Assembly: GCA_030710605.1 (NCBI GenBank) | Contig: CP092881.1 | Location: 71,415,118 to 71,479,117 of the forward strand | Reading direction: 5' to 3' | DNA length: 64,000 nt | DNA from: Cordylochernes scorpioides | Lineage: Eukaryota; Arthropoda; Arachnida; Pseudoscorpiones; Chernetidae | In this document: positions 1 to 11,054 of the stretch, piece after piece | Layout: each line of letters begins with the position of its first letter | How positions within the stretch are numbered: the stretch's first letter is position 1 | Made by a program: the position numbers and the translations under genes | The notes under the pieces: model-generated | What the model was told of the DNA's origin: nothing | The model's database searches: none | What the model saw: only the letters and a program-made list of their open reading frames with translations

Positions 1-105
1 TCTTTCCTAATTTTCTACATTACAAAATCATCGTATCTTCATGATAATATTTAGAACTGATTGTTGAATTATAACAGATACATTAGAATTTTTACCTTGA
101 TTATT

Positions 106-393
106 TTCAGGCGAAAAGTTATTTCAAAAATTTTATTTGCTAGAAACCTTCCCAGTATTATACTAAATAACTTCCCAAAGTTTCATGGCGTTCCAATGAG
201 TGGTTTGGTCAGGCATAAAGGACACACACAAAGGATATGTATATAAGATGCAAAATCAGTCAGATATGATGTTCTGAAGAAGGGTTATTAGCCCGAACGC
301 TCGCCTTTATTAAAACTAATAGCATCCTCGCATGCTTTGATTCTATTACTTATAAAGGACACACACACATACATTCATTTTTATATATATAGA
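106..393 (-). mobile_element. Helitron 5'-half fragment, minus strand
   Basis: On the minus strand the sequence opens at 393 with TC followed by an AT run, AAAATGAATG and a GT microsatellite. This matches the left end of the Helitron at 44018. Positions 106-240 then match, on the minus strand, the internal section that both longer Helitron copies share (near 18950-19020 and 44100-44170). About 100 bp at 240-345 does not belong and contains a degenerate hammerhead-like motif, so the copy looks interrupted. No coding capacity; the 3' half lies outside or is lost. Confidence 0.5.
274..298 (+). ncRNA. Degenerate hammerhead-like core
   Basis: CTGAAGA (274-280) is followed by a short hairpin AGGG/GCCC and then GAAC where an active hammerhead needs GAAA. 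It resembles the cores at 3832 and 43087. The altered GAAA box suggests an inactive relic. Confidence 0.35.
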
Positions 394-2510
394 TTATAAA
401 TACGAAAATATTTGACCTTTTCACAAATTATGGTTACAAAAACGTTATCTATTGATCAAGGGTTATTTCTCTCAAAAGTAAACCTATCATACGTTATTCC
501 CGCTGATCACTAAAATGTCAATATAAGAGAGATCTGAACAAATCTGTATGTCATTTTTCCTGAAAGTCTTCAATCAGGTGGCCCATCACTAGAATCACAG
601 TCGCATGGACAGTTTTCAATAGATCCCTTCACGTTTGTCTTTTGCTTGATTAATTGATGGAATTCATTGGAGGAATGCTAAAGTTTTCACATATGCAGAG
701 CATTTTTGAAACATAATTTCTATTTTACGCCCTATTCCTATGCATTTCCTCGAATATAACTTTAACCCTGCATCAAATATAATATAACAAAATATAAAAT
801 AGTCTAAATTAATATTTTAGATAAGTAAAATGAAATATCGTGGAGTTATTGTTTTATAATTTACAATTCATATTATCATTTAGATAAGTCCCTCTCACAG
901 TTTGTTTCAAGGATTTTAAGCAAGATAGGCAACATCTCGTACTAGAATTGAGAGAAACGATAGACAGAAATAAGAGTCTATAGAAAATAGAGTATAGAGT
1001 AAATTAAGAAAATATATTCATTGAAAATATAGTAATGTAATATGTTCTCCTCATTAAATTGATCTTTGAAGTTCTAACATATATTTAACATTGGTATGAG
1101 GCTACAATTCGTGTTGAATGGTAAAAAACTACAATATGATAGACACATATCAATAAACTATCAGTGAATAGAACTGCGATACATGTTTAGTGGTAATAAT
1201 ACTAGATAGAATATATGATTGATACATAAAATATCAATGAATGGTGCTGCGATACATGTTCGGTGGTGTATCCAATAGAATCAAGGAGATCATCAATGTG
1301 TCTTAAGTTAGTTATTCGACGTCACCTAATTAGAGACGTAATGACGTAATCGCGTTCAGCGGCTCTATTTTGCTCAGACGCCCTATGTCTCTATTTCAGG
1401 TCCCGGGAGGAGATCACCAACCTATCTCTATGTAGGGGAAGAGGGACTCCAAGAAAAACCTGAATAATTCCGTTGTCTCTAGGGCAGGTATCTGGCAGAA
1501 TTATACTGAGAAGGAAGGGTGTTGAAGCATGACTAGAACATTCCCTCTGGTTTACTGTGGGCGACATCTCTCAGAACGATTCAGGTGAATCTAACGCGCA
1601 TCATAAATCCCAGATTTTTAGAACCACGAGCAAAAATTTGAGTATTTCATTACTTAACCATTAAAATATAGAATGCACCTAACAAAGATGTTTTAACCCC
1701 CATTCTCACTTTCCTGTTCCTCTTTCAGAAATTTAATCTTTACAAGTGAATCTAAAAAAACGTATTTCACAAATTTTTAAATGTCAATTATCTGTTTGTT
1801 TTGTGTTTTGTATCTTTTGTTCTGTCATATCCCTCTCAATTCAGCTTTGCCATGTATGTTGAGAACCGCTGGAAAACATATTTTACTTGATCAATTAACC
1901 AAGGATCGAATAAACCACCATTTTCCTCCTCAATACAGCTTCATCCGTAAGTTATAGCATCACAGGTGACACAGATAAGAAGATCTGGATTAAAAAATAC
2001 CCGAATTTTGTAGAACTATATACTATTATTCTATTTCTGATAAGCTTTTCTCACATAGTCGTATAGTGGTTATCTCTCCCAACGGCCAAATACATTCACC
2101 AGATAGCTCTACTATTGTATTGGAATGTTCTGCTTATACATCCGACACAAGAAAGGCATTTTTAGCGAAGGTATTTAATGACCTTGTAGACATCAGTTTA
2201 GAGGAAGGTATAACTATATTAAAATATTCACACCCAGCATTACTTTTCCGTAAGCAAGTCACAAAAGGACATTTAAGACTAACCTCAACATAAGACATTA
2301 ACACACTATCAATGTTTCCCATAGGTGTATAATTAGAATAGCCCAATGTACAAGTCCTCCAGCTAATTTTAATCGCAGTAAGGACAATATAGGGTAAGTT
2401 CTTTAATTTATTTTAAAGAAGCATGCAAAAATATGTTCATATCTTGTACATAATTATATTAATTTGTACTTGAAATATTGTTGCAAATAATATTATGAAT
2501 TATAGTTAAA
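394..2510. other. AT-rich spacer without recognisable genes
   Basis: Two imperfect copies of a unit of about 75 bp sit at 1110-1280 (both contain GCGATACATGTT). Positions 2066-2290 are weakly similar to the dispersed fold-back family seen at 3497. Nothing else is supported. Confidence 0.5.
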
Positions 2511-2642
2511 TAAATTTAAATTATTTGCAGAGTTTTTTATTAAGGTATCGGGAGGTAAGCCAGTGGCCTGATGAAGTTCGACCGCGCGAAAGCTTGCTTC
2601 CCGATACCTTAATGAAGAAACTCTGCAAATATTTTAAATTTA
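2511..2642 (+). repeat. Long hairpin enclosing a hammerhead-like core
   Basis: Left arm 2511-2560 and right arm 2592-2642 are nearly complementary (innermost 20 bp pair with two mismatches), so the transcript would fold into one long stem. The loop carries CTGATGA at 2568-2574 and GAAA at 2588-2591, the two conserved hammerhead boxes. The stem II between them is not well paired. Probably a decayed hammerhead repeat in which the outer stem plays stem I. Confidence 0.5.
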
Positions 2643-2668
2643 TCTAACTCAATCATAGTTATATTGAA

Positions 2669-2760
2669 CTAGCCGTGTTTTTTTTACCCGATTGAATGTT
2701 TTTATTCAAATACTATTTGTTACAATTATAAATTGGCGCCTTATATAAATGCATATGTTA
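2669..2760 (-). mobile_element. Helitron 3'-end fragment, minus strand
   Basis: Begins with CTAG next to an A, then ACCCGATT and a 35-bp tract shared with the Helitron at 55811. The terminal hairpin is damaged by a T run. The 5' side is not recognisable. Confidence 0.45.
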
Positions 2761-2962
2761 GTTAATAACTATAGCCTATGTGCTTTATCTGTCTATGTAC
2801 GGTTGGCCGTGATCGTAGCCAACCAATAGGAGGGCGCCATTCCAAAAAAAAAAAAAGCAAACGGTGACAGAGTTGATTAGGAGATGAGGAATGACGCTCG
2901 TAACTGTATATAGAATGATAAAACCGGTGTCAGGAGATGTGTTTCTTTTTATTAATGCAAGC

Positions 2963-2988
2963 TTTCGGGCATCTCTGCCCTTCTACAG
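2963..2988 (-). ncRNA. Degenerate hammerhead-like core
   Basis: Minus strand reads CTGTAGA, hairpin AGGGC/GCCC, then GAAAGCTT. The A6 position of the CTGANGA box is changed. The flank resembles that of the Penelope-associated motif at 43087. Confidence 0.35.
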
Positions 2989-3096
2989 AAGAACATAAAA
3001 CGAATAATAATAAACGCCGTTAGAGATACTTAACTGAATAATATTATGACATACAGCAATATGCAAAATCCAGCCGAACAAATATATATAATTAGT

Positions 3097-3460
3097 TAGT
3101 ATGATGCATTAGCGCGCCATCTGTTATCAAAATTTAAAACTATTATAGACGCGTACGAATTTTTTTTTAAATAAACAATTTCTACTGCCCTTACTGCAAT
3201 GCAAATATTAATGGGAGGGCCTGGCTCATTAGTGGTAAACCTTCCCAGCTTTTTCGCCAGTTTAATCTACCATACCGCTGTTATATTACATTTTTCGAAC
3301 TTCCTTTTATAGTAATACTAATGCTTGACTCTTTGAATGGGTATTTTAGATGAACTATGGCCATTCATTTTTCCATTGCAGTAAGGATAGTAGATTTTTT
3401 TTATTTTTAAAAAGAATCATACGCGTCTATAATAGTTTTGAATTTTGATAATTAGTTAGT
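3097..3460. repeat. Fold-back repeat, dispersed family F'
   Basis: Ends are inverted copies of each other: the left end contains ACTATTATAGACGCGTA and the right end its complement. The interior contains the GGGAGGG / CCTCCC and ACTGCAATG blocks shared with the tandem array at 15111 and with family F. Related pieces lie at 51375 and 54190. Non-coding. Confidence 0.55.
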
Positions 3461-3496
3461 ATCTAACGGAGTTTATTTTATTATTATATATACTTA

Positions 3497-3790
3497 TAAA
3501 ATGAAAGGATTTAAAAGCACGAATGTTTCTTTTATACATAATACAAACTTCTACTGCCCTTACTGCGATGAAAAAATATATTGGGAGGGCTTGGCTCCTC
3601 AGTGGTGAACCCTCCCAGCGGTTTCGCCAATTTAATCCACCAGACCGCTTCTCAAAGCTCTAATACTGTAATGGACGATTCTGCTTATATACGCAGCACT
3701 TAAGGATGGAATCTCAGAAATGGTTTTCAAGAAAACTATGGACATAAGCTTATAGGACAGTAGAATTTTAAATCCTTTCATGTTATATGT
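3497..3790 (+). repeat. Dispersed repeat family F, short inverted ends
   Basis: Starts ATGAAAGGATTTAAAA and ends with the complement, giving terminal inverted repeats of about 17 bp (MITE-like). The body has the GGGAGGG, GCGGTTTCGCC and GGACGATTCTGC blocks also found at 12784-13345, 49040, 50050 and 60688. No coding capacity and no clear target duplication. Confidence 0.55.
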
Positions 3791-3831
3791 ATAGATGGCG
3801 CGTTATTGCTTTGTGTTAATTATATATACTC

Positions 3832-3857
3832 CTGAAGAAGGGTAGAGATGTCCGAAA
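3832..3857 (+). ncRNA. Hammerhead-like core, Penelope type
   Basis: CTGAAGA, hairpin AGGGTAGAGATGTCC, GAAA, then GCTTTAG. Stem II pairs over about 3 bp. It shares the GAAAGCTT...ATTAATAAA layout with the Penelope-like element ends. No obvious stem I adjacent to the core. Confidence 0.45.
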
Positions 3858-3860
3858 GCT

Positions 3861-5320
3861 TTAGATTACATTAATAAACTTATCTCTATAAACCTGTAGT
3901 ATTATTTAAATACTAAATTAGGAGGTTTGAATCAAGTACATAGTTATAATAGTTGGTCTACAGTGTCTTCACCAGCATTAGTCCGGCCAGATTGGACCAT
4001 GTTAGGACAAGGAGTGCTATAGGCTCACACACTCGATGGGAGGCTACGTCGTCATTACTGTACAAGAAGACAGGTGATAATCCCCAATAAACGTCGCTGA
4101 GCCGTCCAAGTAAGACCCAGCCACAGGTAGGAGGCGCGGTGGGCTTAACCCAAATTTTGAGGTAACGAAAGAAAAATTCGTGATCGGAAATCGATTCGCC
4201 GATATTTCTCAATTCTCGATCGATGGTTTCCCCCGCAAGAAAGTATCCGTCGATAGATTTGAGGCAATCAACAATGGCTGATTGTAATTAATCATCCCGG
4301 ATAATAAAATCCCGATGAGGCTAGTTGTCCCATTGTTTACACTCAGGACCACGTTGTGATTGATTGCGGTCCCTAATAAATATTGTCCCTTCTCCCAGAC
4401 ATCTCTCTGGCCGCGGGATACCTCTGCATAGCTTCTTACATTGTCATTTGTGTGTGAGTCTGAATTACAACAAGAGTATTTATCTTTGGGATCCTAATAT
4501 CATGATTAGATTATTTAGTTTCTTCTTGTATTTATACATCTCGATGTCGTGTCACTTTCCCTCAAGTTAGGAATAGAGATTTTTCTAACAAAGATAATTC
4601 ACATATTAGACAATTAGCACATATGTAGGAGGAATTCAAGAATATGTGTACAAGATATTGAATTTAAGTTTATATATTTATCTTAAAATTTAATCAGAAT
4701 GAACTTTAACAACGACATTTAGTTTAAAATTGGATCAAATATTCGTTTCAATTTAACTGCTGCAACACTTTTTCTCTACAATATTTGGCAAGAAGACACG
4801 CGCAACACAATTGGCTGGTAAGCTAACTTATTGACTTCACTGACCAATCAGCATGAGAAAGGGTACATTACCGTTAGCCGTTAATCTATGAGATCCTTCT
4901 GCCTGTTTGTACGAGGAAACGGTGGCTTGAACACTGCACGTGTTAACTTGGTGGGGCTGGAAGGCAGAAAAGAGCCAAGTAGTGGGAGTAGATACCATAT
5001 TTATTTGAACATTTTTGTTCAATCTTTTAAACTCTCTCTCTCTCTCTCCTCTCTTCTCTCGTTATATACCTTCTTAATAGGTTTTAAAAATTCGAGCAAA
5101 AACTTCACGAATTGGCAGGCGATTATTATATATATATAAAATTGCACGGAAACTCTATTCGCTCACTAATATATATATTGAAATGAATTAATTAAGATAA
5201 AAGGAAGAATTTGAAACTAACTGATTTTCATTTCAGTGGTTTGGCGCTCAGTTATTGACCAAAGATTATTGACTCCTAAATCACAAATAAAGTCCTTTAC
5301 AAATCACAATATTGCCGATA
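3861..5320. other. Spacer, no recognised gene
   Basis: Positions 3958-4212 hold an 84-codon minus-strand frame in a locally GC-richer patch. I do not recognise it and would not call it a gene. A CT microsatellite lies at about 5032-5062. No repeat family seen elsewhere in the window was recognised here. Confidence 0.4.
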
Positions 5321-5324
5321 TATA

Positions 5325-5880
5325 TATATTAAAATAAAAAAGGCATATCCTGACCAGGAGCACATGTGCTTTTCAGAAGGCTGAGTGCCATCTGGTGGAA
5401 CAGAAATCAACTAAACATTGATTTAACCTGTTCCCTGATATTTGGCCAACCCAATTTCTTGATAAATCAAGAATAGCCATCCACGAACGCGTTTCGCGCT
5501 GTATTCAAGGCCAAACTTGCGTAAATACGCTTAACACATGAAAATACAATAGAGAAAAATAAAAAATAAAAAGGTCAGGTGTTGATATTAAAATAAAAAA
5601 AATTCTGAAGACGTTACTGGCACCAAAAATATTTTTGGTCGCAGTGGTACAGCCTACTCCACGCTGACGAGCGTCAGCAGCGCGAAACGCGTTTGTGGAT
5701 GGCTTTTCTTGATTTATCAAGAAATTGGGTTGGCCAAATATCAGGGGACAGGCTAAATCAATGTTTAGTTGATTTCTGTTCCACCAGATGGCGCTCTGCT
5801 TTCTGAAAAGCACATGAGCTCCTGGTCAGGATATGCCATTTTTTATTTTAATATCAACACCTGACCTTTTTATTTTTCTC
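5325..5880 (+). mobile_element. Hammerhead fold-back element, family A copy 1
   Basis: Two opposed copies of the family A unit. The left arm (5335-5510, minus) starts at GGCATATCCTGACC and breaks off inside the ribozyme. The right arm (5620-5845, plus) runs through a complete ribozyme to the matching end GGTCAGGATATGCC. The unit is the same as in 19441-20330, which is nearly undamaged. The flanks are AT microsatellite, so the target duplication is ambiguous. No protein is encoded. It resembles non-autonomous hammerhead retroelements (retrozymes). Confidence 0.7.
5659..5698 (+). ncRNA. Hammerhead ribozyme, family A
   Basis: Stem I is CCACG (5659-5663) with TGTGG (5694-5698). CTGACGA is 5664-5670. 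Stem II is GCGT/GCGC. GAAAC is 5684-5688. Stem III is the self-complementary ACGCGT, followed by the expected cleavage after GTT at 5693. Every conserved core nucleotide is present. The short palindromic stem III suggests activity as a dimer, as reported for hammerheads of Penelope-like elements. Confidence 0.8.
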
Positions 5881-5929
5881 TATTGTTTTTTCACACATAT
5901 ATATGTTATATTGAAATATTTTATTCAAA

Positions 5930-6290
5930 ATTATGTTATATTAAAGTATTATTTTATTTAAAAAAATATATATTTCATAGATTCAAATACTCTGTTAAAT
6001 CGACCGCCAGAGGTTACTCTTCCCCTATAAAAACTCGTTGTTGTTTTATCCCAATGGCCGGCTCAAAACTTTTGTACATTATTTAAATAATCTTTTGTTT
6101 TCCTTATTCTACTCGCCTAAAGCCAGGCATTACTTTTATCAAATTATGTCTTTTTTATATATTCCTTTAGCGCAATTAATGCTATTTTTGATAACTAATT
6201 TTATTTTAATCTCTTCCACGACTGCATACCAAAATCAAGCAAATGACCAATAATTCCTCTACAAGTAATTAATCTCAAAACAGCAAAAAA
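5930..6290 (+). repeat. Dispersed repeat family C, copy 1
   Basis: Shares the blocks CCAGAGGT, AAAACTCGTTGTTG, GGCTCAAAAC...TTGTACATTAT and CTACTCGCC with copies at 8440-8690 (minus), 21850-22035 and 23950-24215. It may be the 3' end of a retroelement. No coding potential or terminal structure was identified. Confidence 0.5.
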
Positions 6291-6429
6291 TCTTCATTAA
6301 ATATAATATATATATATATTTATAAACAGAGTCAAGGATTCCATTCATCTTTCTTATTTCAAGTGAAAACAATATAAAAATAATTTTAAAAGTTTATTTC
6401 ATTTGTTAATATATAAAAATATTCGTTTA

Positions 6430-6600
6430 AAATAATTCGCTGAGTAAAAGGTTACCATATATAACGACAATACAATCTTTCAACAGCCCTTCGACAGGTA
6501 TTATAACTACTACAATACTAATAGTATCATAGTTATACCTGTCAAGGACTGTTGAACCTATATAATTTCTAGAATATATATATATATATATATATATTAT
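6430..6600. repeat. Palindromic repeat, family B
   Basis: Begins ATTCGCTGAGT. Arms at about 6474-6500 and 6531-6557 (CAACAG..CTTCGACAGGTAT and its complement) form a strong hairpin. The same hairpin occurs at 14640-14715. Followed by a TA microsatellite. Confidence 0.5.
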
Positions 6601-7159
6601 ACCATACATTATAATTAAATCAAAACTTGCAAAGTATTTAATTATTAACATCAATCTTAATATTCCCAATATATTGTTGCACCAAGCTGCGGTTTGGCAG
6701 ATTCTTCAGTCTTGATTCTCTCCTCAGATGCGGCTTGCATCTTTCCAGAACGTGTTTCAACCATTCTACAAGGTTAAACCAGTCAATAATAAGACAACTA
6801 TATTTTTAGGTAACACCTAGAATCTCTCTTTATTTAACACATCAAAGTTTAAAGCAGGTTGGGTATTTAGTGTATCAAAATACAAATGTTTTAGATTACA
6901 TAATATTTTATAGTAATAATCTGTTTTATAAAAATAGATAAATATATAATTTAAATTTTAAATATATTAAAAATAATATTATAAATAATTTTTAAAATAC
7001 GCGCATTAATCATGATGCAACAATATAAATAAAGAAAGACATTAATATTCTTGGTTATAAAGAAAACATTTGACAGAAACATTGCCTGCGAAACCTAGAA
7101 GCTTAGAATTTTCTCACATCGTCTATTCTCATCTCCCTGTGTAACAGTGTGGTTTATAA
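6601..7159. other. AT-rich spacer, nothing recognised
   Basis: No coding frame, repeat relation or structural element could be supported here. Confidence 0.4.
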
Positions 7160-7161
7160 TA

Positions 7162-7458
7162 CAGGTTGGCCCATATAAATCCCGAACCATTTTATTATTT
7201 TAATTGATATTAAAAGTTAAACTATAATAAAAAACTATAACTGTTTTATATTAAGTAATAGATTAAGCTTTAATGTGGGGGAGAAGTCCGACCACACCTC
7301 CCTGCGGTCCCCCCCGGACCCTTGGAATATTCGACCAAATTCTGGTTCATTTCCAAGGTGACTAACGTGGCAACGGCACCCATTTTCTAATGAAGAGCAT
7401 GGATACGACAACAAAATTAAGCTTTAATCTATTTCCGGGAATTATGAGAGCCACCCTG
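7162..7458 (+). mobile_element. MITE, probable mariner/Tc1 type
   Basis: Left end CAGGTTGGCCCATATAA and right end complement CAGGGTGGCTCTCATAA are imperfect inverted termini. Both are bounded by TA (7160-7161 and 7459-7460), the target used by Tc1/mariner elements. The interior is non-coding and has a GC-rich patch at 7276-7330. About 297 bp. Confidence 0.5.
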
Positions 7459-7460
7459 TA

Positions 7461-8100
7461 TATTAAATTCTATATTATTAATAAATATAACACTAAAATA
7501 GTCATCTAATCAACATATATAAGGTAAATCTAGTTCAATGTGAACATGGCTTTCGATTTTATATACGTGTTGTCTAAATATCTAGTGAATTTCCTCTTTA
7601 AAAGAGCAGACTCCAACACTCAATTGGCCCTCCAAAAGACCTTAGGTAAGAGAGGGACTCCAATATATATTAAACTGTTGGTATGTTTAGTGAACGGAAG
7701 ATCAATCTAATTTTAAAGGGAAGGAAGGAGAACAAAGGAAAACAATCAGACGATTGCCTGAGGGGAGAGATTTGTCAGAAGATAATATAAAATAATAAGA
7801 TTATCATTGCTCTCTTGCCCTCGAGCCGCGCACGCGCAATACATTAGTTCTTTTGGTTGCAATAAGCCCTTGTATCTTCTGCTGATCTTTACTTTACCAT
7901 TAATGAGGTAAATAACCGCGTCTTATATTCCTCTATAGACGCCGGGCTGACTCACTGTAGTCAAATATTTCTCTTTATCGATATTTTTGTTTCTTTTTGC
8001 TTGAAGAATGTTTTTTTTTTTTTTTACAAACGACTCTTCTCAACTATTCATGTAAAATGCTGTTTTTGATAGTTTGTCTAATGTTTATTAGAAATAGATT
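7461..8100. other. Spacer, no recognised gene
   Basis: AT-rich, with a T run near 8010-8026. No feature supported. Confidence 0.4.
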
Positions 8101-8114
8101 GTATATATATTGAA

Positions 8115-8290
8115 AATAGAGCAATCCATAAATAGATCTTTAATTTAAAAAGACATATATTGGATCAAAATATAATTTATTTCATCAATATTTCAGTTTG
8201 CTGAACGCCAACCTTTTTCAGCCAACTGAATTATCGGTAAACAAATTATATTTTGATACATTATATGCCTTTTTAATTAATATATATATA
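8115..8290. repeat. Fold-back repeat, family D, hammerhead-like remnant
   Basis: The outer arms (ATATTGGATCAAAATATAATTT and its near complement at 8238-8270) form a hairpin. Other members are at 49425-49545, 62285-62520 and, more distantly, 9955-10020. On the minus strand the loop carries CTGAAAAAGG...CTGAAATATTG, which looks like a degraded hammerhead with G8 lost. Confidence 0.45.
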
Positions 8291-8439
8291 TATTACATAA
8301 AGATTTTTCTTGTTGATTTTAGAGGATTTTAAATAGATTTATTGATCATTTGCTTGATCCCGGAATCCATGAGCCTGTGACACTGCAGTCCTGGCAATAA
8401 TACTAAAAATAGTTCAGATCATTAATTGCTTTAATTTAG

Positions 8440-8690
8440 CTTATTAAAAATATATTAACATAAATTGAGAAAATTACTCCCTGTCTTAAGGCGTGTAGAA
8501 CAAGGAAAACAAAAGATTATTTACATAATGTACAAATGTTTTATCCGGCCATCGGGAAACAACAACAAATGGTTAAATAAACAGAAATCGCGACCTCTGG
8601 CGGTTGACTTAACATAATATTTGAATCCATGAAATATATTTAATTTGAAATAATATTTTAAATAATACCTTTATATAACATATAAATATA
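8440..8690 (-). repeat. Dispersed repeat family C, copy 2
   Basis: Minus-strand match to 5930-6290, including ACCTCTGGCGGT, the hallmark CCAGAGGT block and the TTTGTACATTATGTAAAT tract. Lies directly left of the family A hammerhead element, as copy 1 lies directly right of one. This suggests family C and family A may travel together or share insertion hot spots. Confidence 0.45.
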
Positions 8691-8693
8691 TTA

Positions 8694-8980
8694 AAAATAA
8701 AGAGAGCATATCCTGACCAAAAGCACATGTGCTTTTTGGTCGCAGTGGTACAACCTACTCCACGCTGACGAGCGCCAACAGCGCGAAACGCGTTCGTGGA
8801 TGGCTTTTCTTGATTTATCTAGAAATTGGGTTGGCCAAATATCACGGAGCAAGTTAAATAAACGTTAGTTTATCATTGCTCCACTAGATGGCGCTCTGCC
8901 ATCCAAAAAGCACATGTGCTCGTGGTCAGGATATGCTCTCTTTATTTTTAATATCAACACCTGACCCACTTATTTTTTAT
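8694..8980 (+). mobile_element. Hammerhead fold-back element, family A copy 2
   Basis: A 40-bp minus-oriented tip (8694-8735) faces a plus-oriented unit ending at GGTCAGGATATGC (8925-8937), so the element has short inverted ends. The interior keeps a complete hammerhead. It diverges more from the 19.4-kb copy than copy 1 does. Non-coding. Confidence 0.7.
8760..8799 (+). ncRNA. Hammerhead ribozyme, family A
   Basis: Stem I CCACG/CGTGG (8760-8764 with 8795-8799), CTGACGA 8765-8771, stem II GCGC/GCGC (8772-8775 with 8781-8784), GAAAC 8785-8789, self-complementary ACGCGT for stem III, predicted cleavage after GTT at 8794. All paired positions are Watson-Crick. Confidence 0.85.
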
Positions 8981-9291
8981 TTTTCAATTTTTTTTCTATT
9001 GTTGTTTCATATATATATAATAAATATTTTAAAATATTTTTTTACTGAAAAATATTTTTTTTATTATAAGTAACTTTTTTCCTATTCGAAAGTATTGTAA
9101 TAAATGCCATATTCGAATTTTTTTATTGTTATGCCTCTTCGTCTGTTAAATTAACAGTTTACAAACTTGTTTAAGTTGGGAGACAAACATACCTTCTCGT
9201 TATTTACAATACTAGAATGCAGTAGTAACGGTGTTCATTGGCATATTTTCTCACTCACATAATCTTGAATTCTTTATAGATCATAACATAG

Positions 9292-9885
9292 AAAATAAGG
9301 AAAGACAAACATCTCTCAAAATGACACGGCAATTTGAGGCAAACCCAAAATGAAACTGATAAATAGTAGAGAGGCAATGAGGGAATTTTATATAATTATA
9401 AAAAAATAATTATTTACTTATAAAAAATAAAATAATTGCTACATAGCACTATCATGTGGGAGCTATGACCCAAAATATTTGGAAATCTTGTTGTTACTGA
9501 CATGAACCTGGCGTTTTTCTGTCAAGGATTCCATTAGAGTCTTGGAAGTTTGTCCCTAATATCTTTGCGTCCTTTTTTTTCAGCATGAAGAGCGGCTTTG
9601 TCGTTATATCGACTATAGGAGCATCGTAATCTTTGAGGGATGTCTTGGCTTTGACACCTCGGTATTGTCCTGGAGTCAGTCGCGGAAAATGTAGTTCACA
9701 TCAGCTTCAAAGTCTTTTCTTCAATCTCAAGTTTGACTTCCCTATAATCTACCAATCATCTCCACCAAAATGTCAAGTAGAAAATTAGGAAAGAAAACCT
9801 AAGAATGACACGGCAATTTATTTGAAGCAAAACCATATTAAACTAATCAAATAGCAGAGAGGCAATGAGGAATTTTATATCGTAG
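9292..9885 (+). repeat. Pair of direct repeats of about 100 bp
   Basis: Positions 9292-9395 and 9777-9885 share AGGAAAG, ATGACACGGCAATTT and AGAGAGGCAATGAGG in the same order and orientation, 480 bp apart. The ATGACACGGCA block recurs at 44525 inside a Helitron. No TG..CA ends, so these are not convincing LTRs. The intervening sequence has no gene. Confidence 0.5.
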
Positions 9886-9974
9886 GAAAATATATGAATA
9901 TCAAAATTGATAATATATACATAAAATATTTGAGAATAGGGCTTATTTTGGATTGTAATAAGATTATTTATTAA

Positions 9975-10020
9975 TCCAATATTTCGATGGACCAATCGTC
10001 CATCTTTTACGAGATTTTTG
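9975..10020 (-). ncRNA. Degenerate hammerhead-like hairpin
   Basis: On the minus strand a strong stem II (GATGGAC/GTCCATC) is followed by GAAATATTGG, as in family D. The CTGANGA box is reduced to TAAAAGA. Likely inactive. Confidence 0.35.
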
Positions 10021-10660
10021 TTAAGAAGCACGCAGCAGGTCGCGTGCTTCGGGTGAGCTACGGACGTCTTACAAGCTTATTGAGCGCTAAACCATCTAAT
10101 ATATACATCAAAAAAAGTAAATATAATAAAAAGAAAAACAGTTTAATAAATATAAATGAATATTGATAATAAAGAGATTTCGAATTAAAATAAACAAATA
10201 AAAAGACCATAAAAGTTGAAATAACTGTGAAATAAATATGCAAATAATAGTAATAAATATCTGATTTAAAAATGAAATACAATAAACATATAAATAACAT
10301 AATCAACTAAGAGGGTCTAAATTGAGTATATACATCTGGTAATATAAAATAATAAATAATTTGATACAAAACCTCACTTCATCAGGTTAACCAAGTTCCT
10401 GAGTATAGACATATTTACATGATGTCATTTATTAGCTTCTGACTGTGAAAGATCGGTGTGTGATAGGTTGATGATTTTGCTATGGTTGGCTTAATGGTTC
10501 AGTTGCTGGAAGCCGTATTTGTAATACCAGTATGTAAGTTTTCGTTGATACATTTTCTATTTATACGTTTTGTAGTTCAACTTACAGGGGTATAATTGGG
10601 TAATCTGATTAATAAATTCTGCTGGGTTTGTTTATTAAAAATTAAAACTATTCAACGCGC
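10021..10660. other. AT-rich spacer
   Basis: Very AT-rich; no gene, repeat relation or RNA recognised. Confidence 0.4.
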
Positions 10661-10669
10661 TAGTATATA

Positions 10670-10990
10670 TATATATCGTTCGCTCCTAGCTCGACTCCTA
10701 TCTGTTCACGGAACTTTCCTACTACAACTCTGTCTCTTCCTTTTTTGTGTGGAAATTCCCAAGCTTTCCACTCTGCCTCGACCACGACTGCCTGTACTCT
10801 GTGAGAACTGTTAAAGGTCTCCCAAGGTGCAGATAGGTACTGGAAAACTCATCACGCCCTGACTGTCCCTCTCGGTTACTACAGGTTTGCCGCTCTCGGT
10901 TACCACACCACAGCGAGAGACCCTAGGTTATCACAGTATAGCGAGAGTTAACAGGGACTCACACCATTGATTAAGTCGACTGGATTCCAC
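10670..10990 (+). mobile_element. Ty3/gypsy LTR remnant with primer-binding site
   Basis: Positions 10690-10900 match, in reverse orientation, the LTR of the minus-strand gypsy element (24290-24530 and 31580-31820), for example the CTCTGCCTCGACCACGACTG and GAGAACTGTTAAAG blocks. Just after the LTR-like part, 10974-10988 reads AGTCGACTGGATTCC, close to the putative primer-binding sites of both gypsy elements. A plus-oriented 5' LTR fragment of a third, older copy. Nothing coding follows. Confidence 0.65.
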
Positions 10991-11054
10991 AACGACAGGA
11001 TTCGACATATATATGGACATATATTTCTACGAGAGGATAAATATATATTAAAAC

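Noticed and set aside
3958-4212. 84-codon minus-strand frame as a small gene.
   Set aside because: No recognisable domain, start context or repeat relation. Left as unannotated spacer.
9292-9885. Direct repeats considered as LTRs of a small element.
   Set aside because: No TG..CA ends, primer site, purine tract or target duplication.
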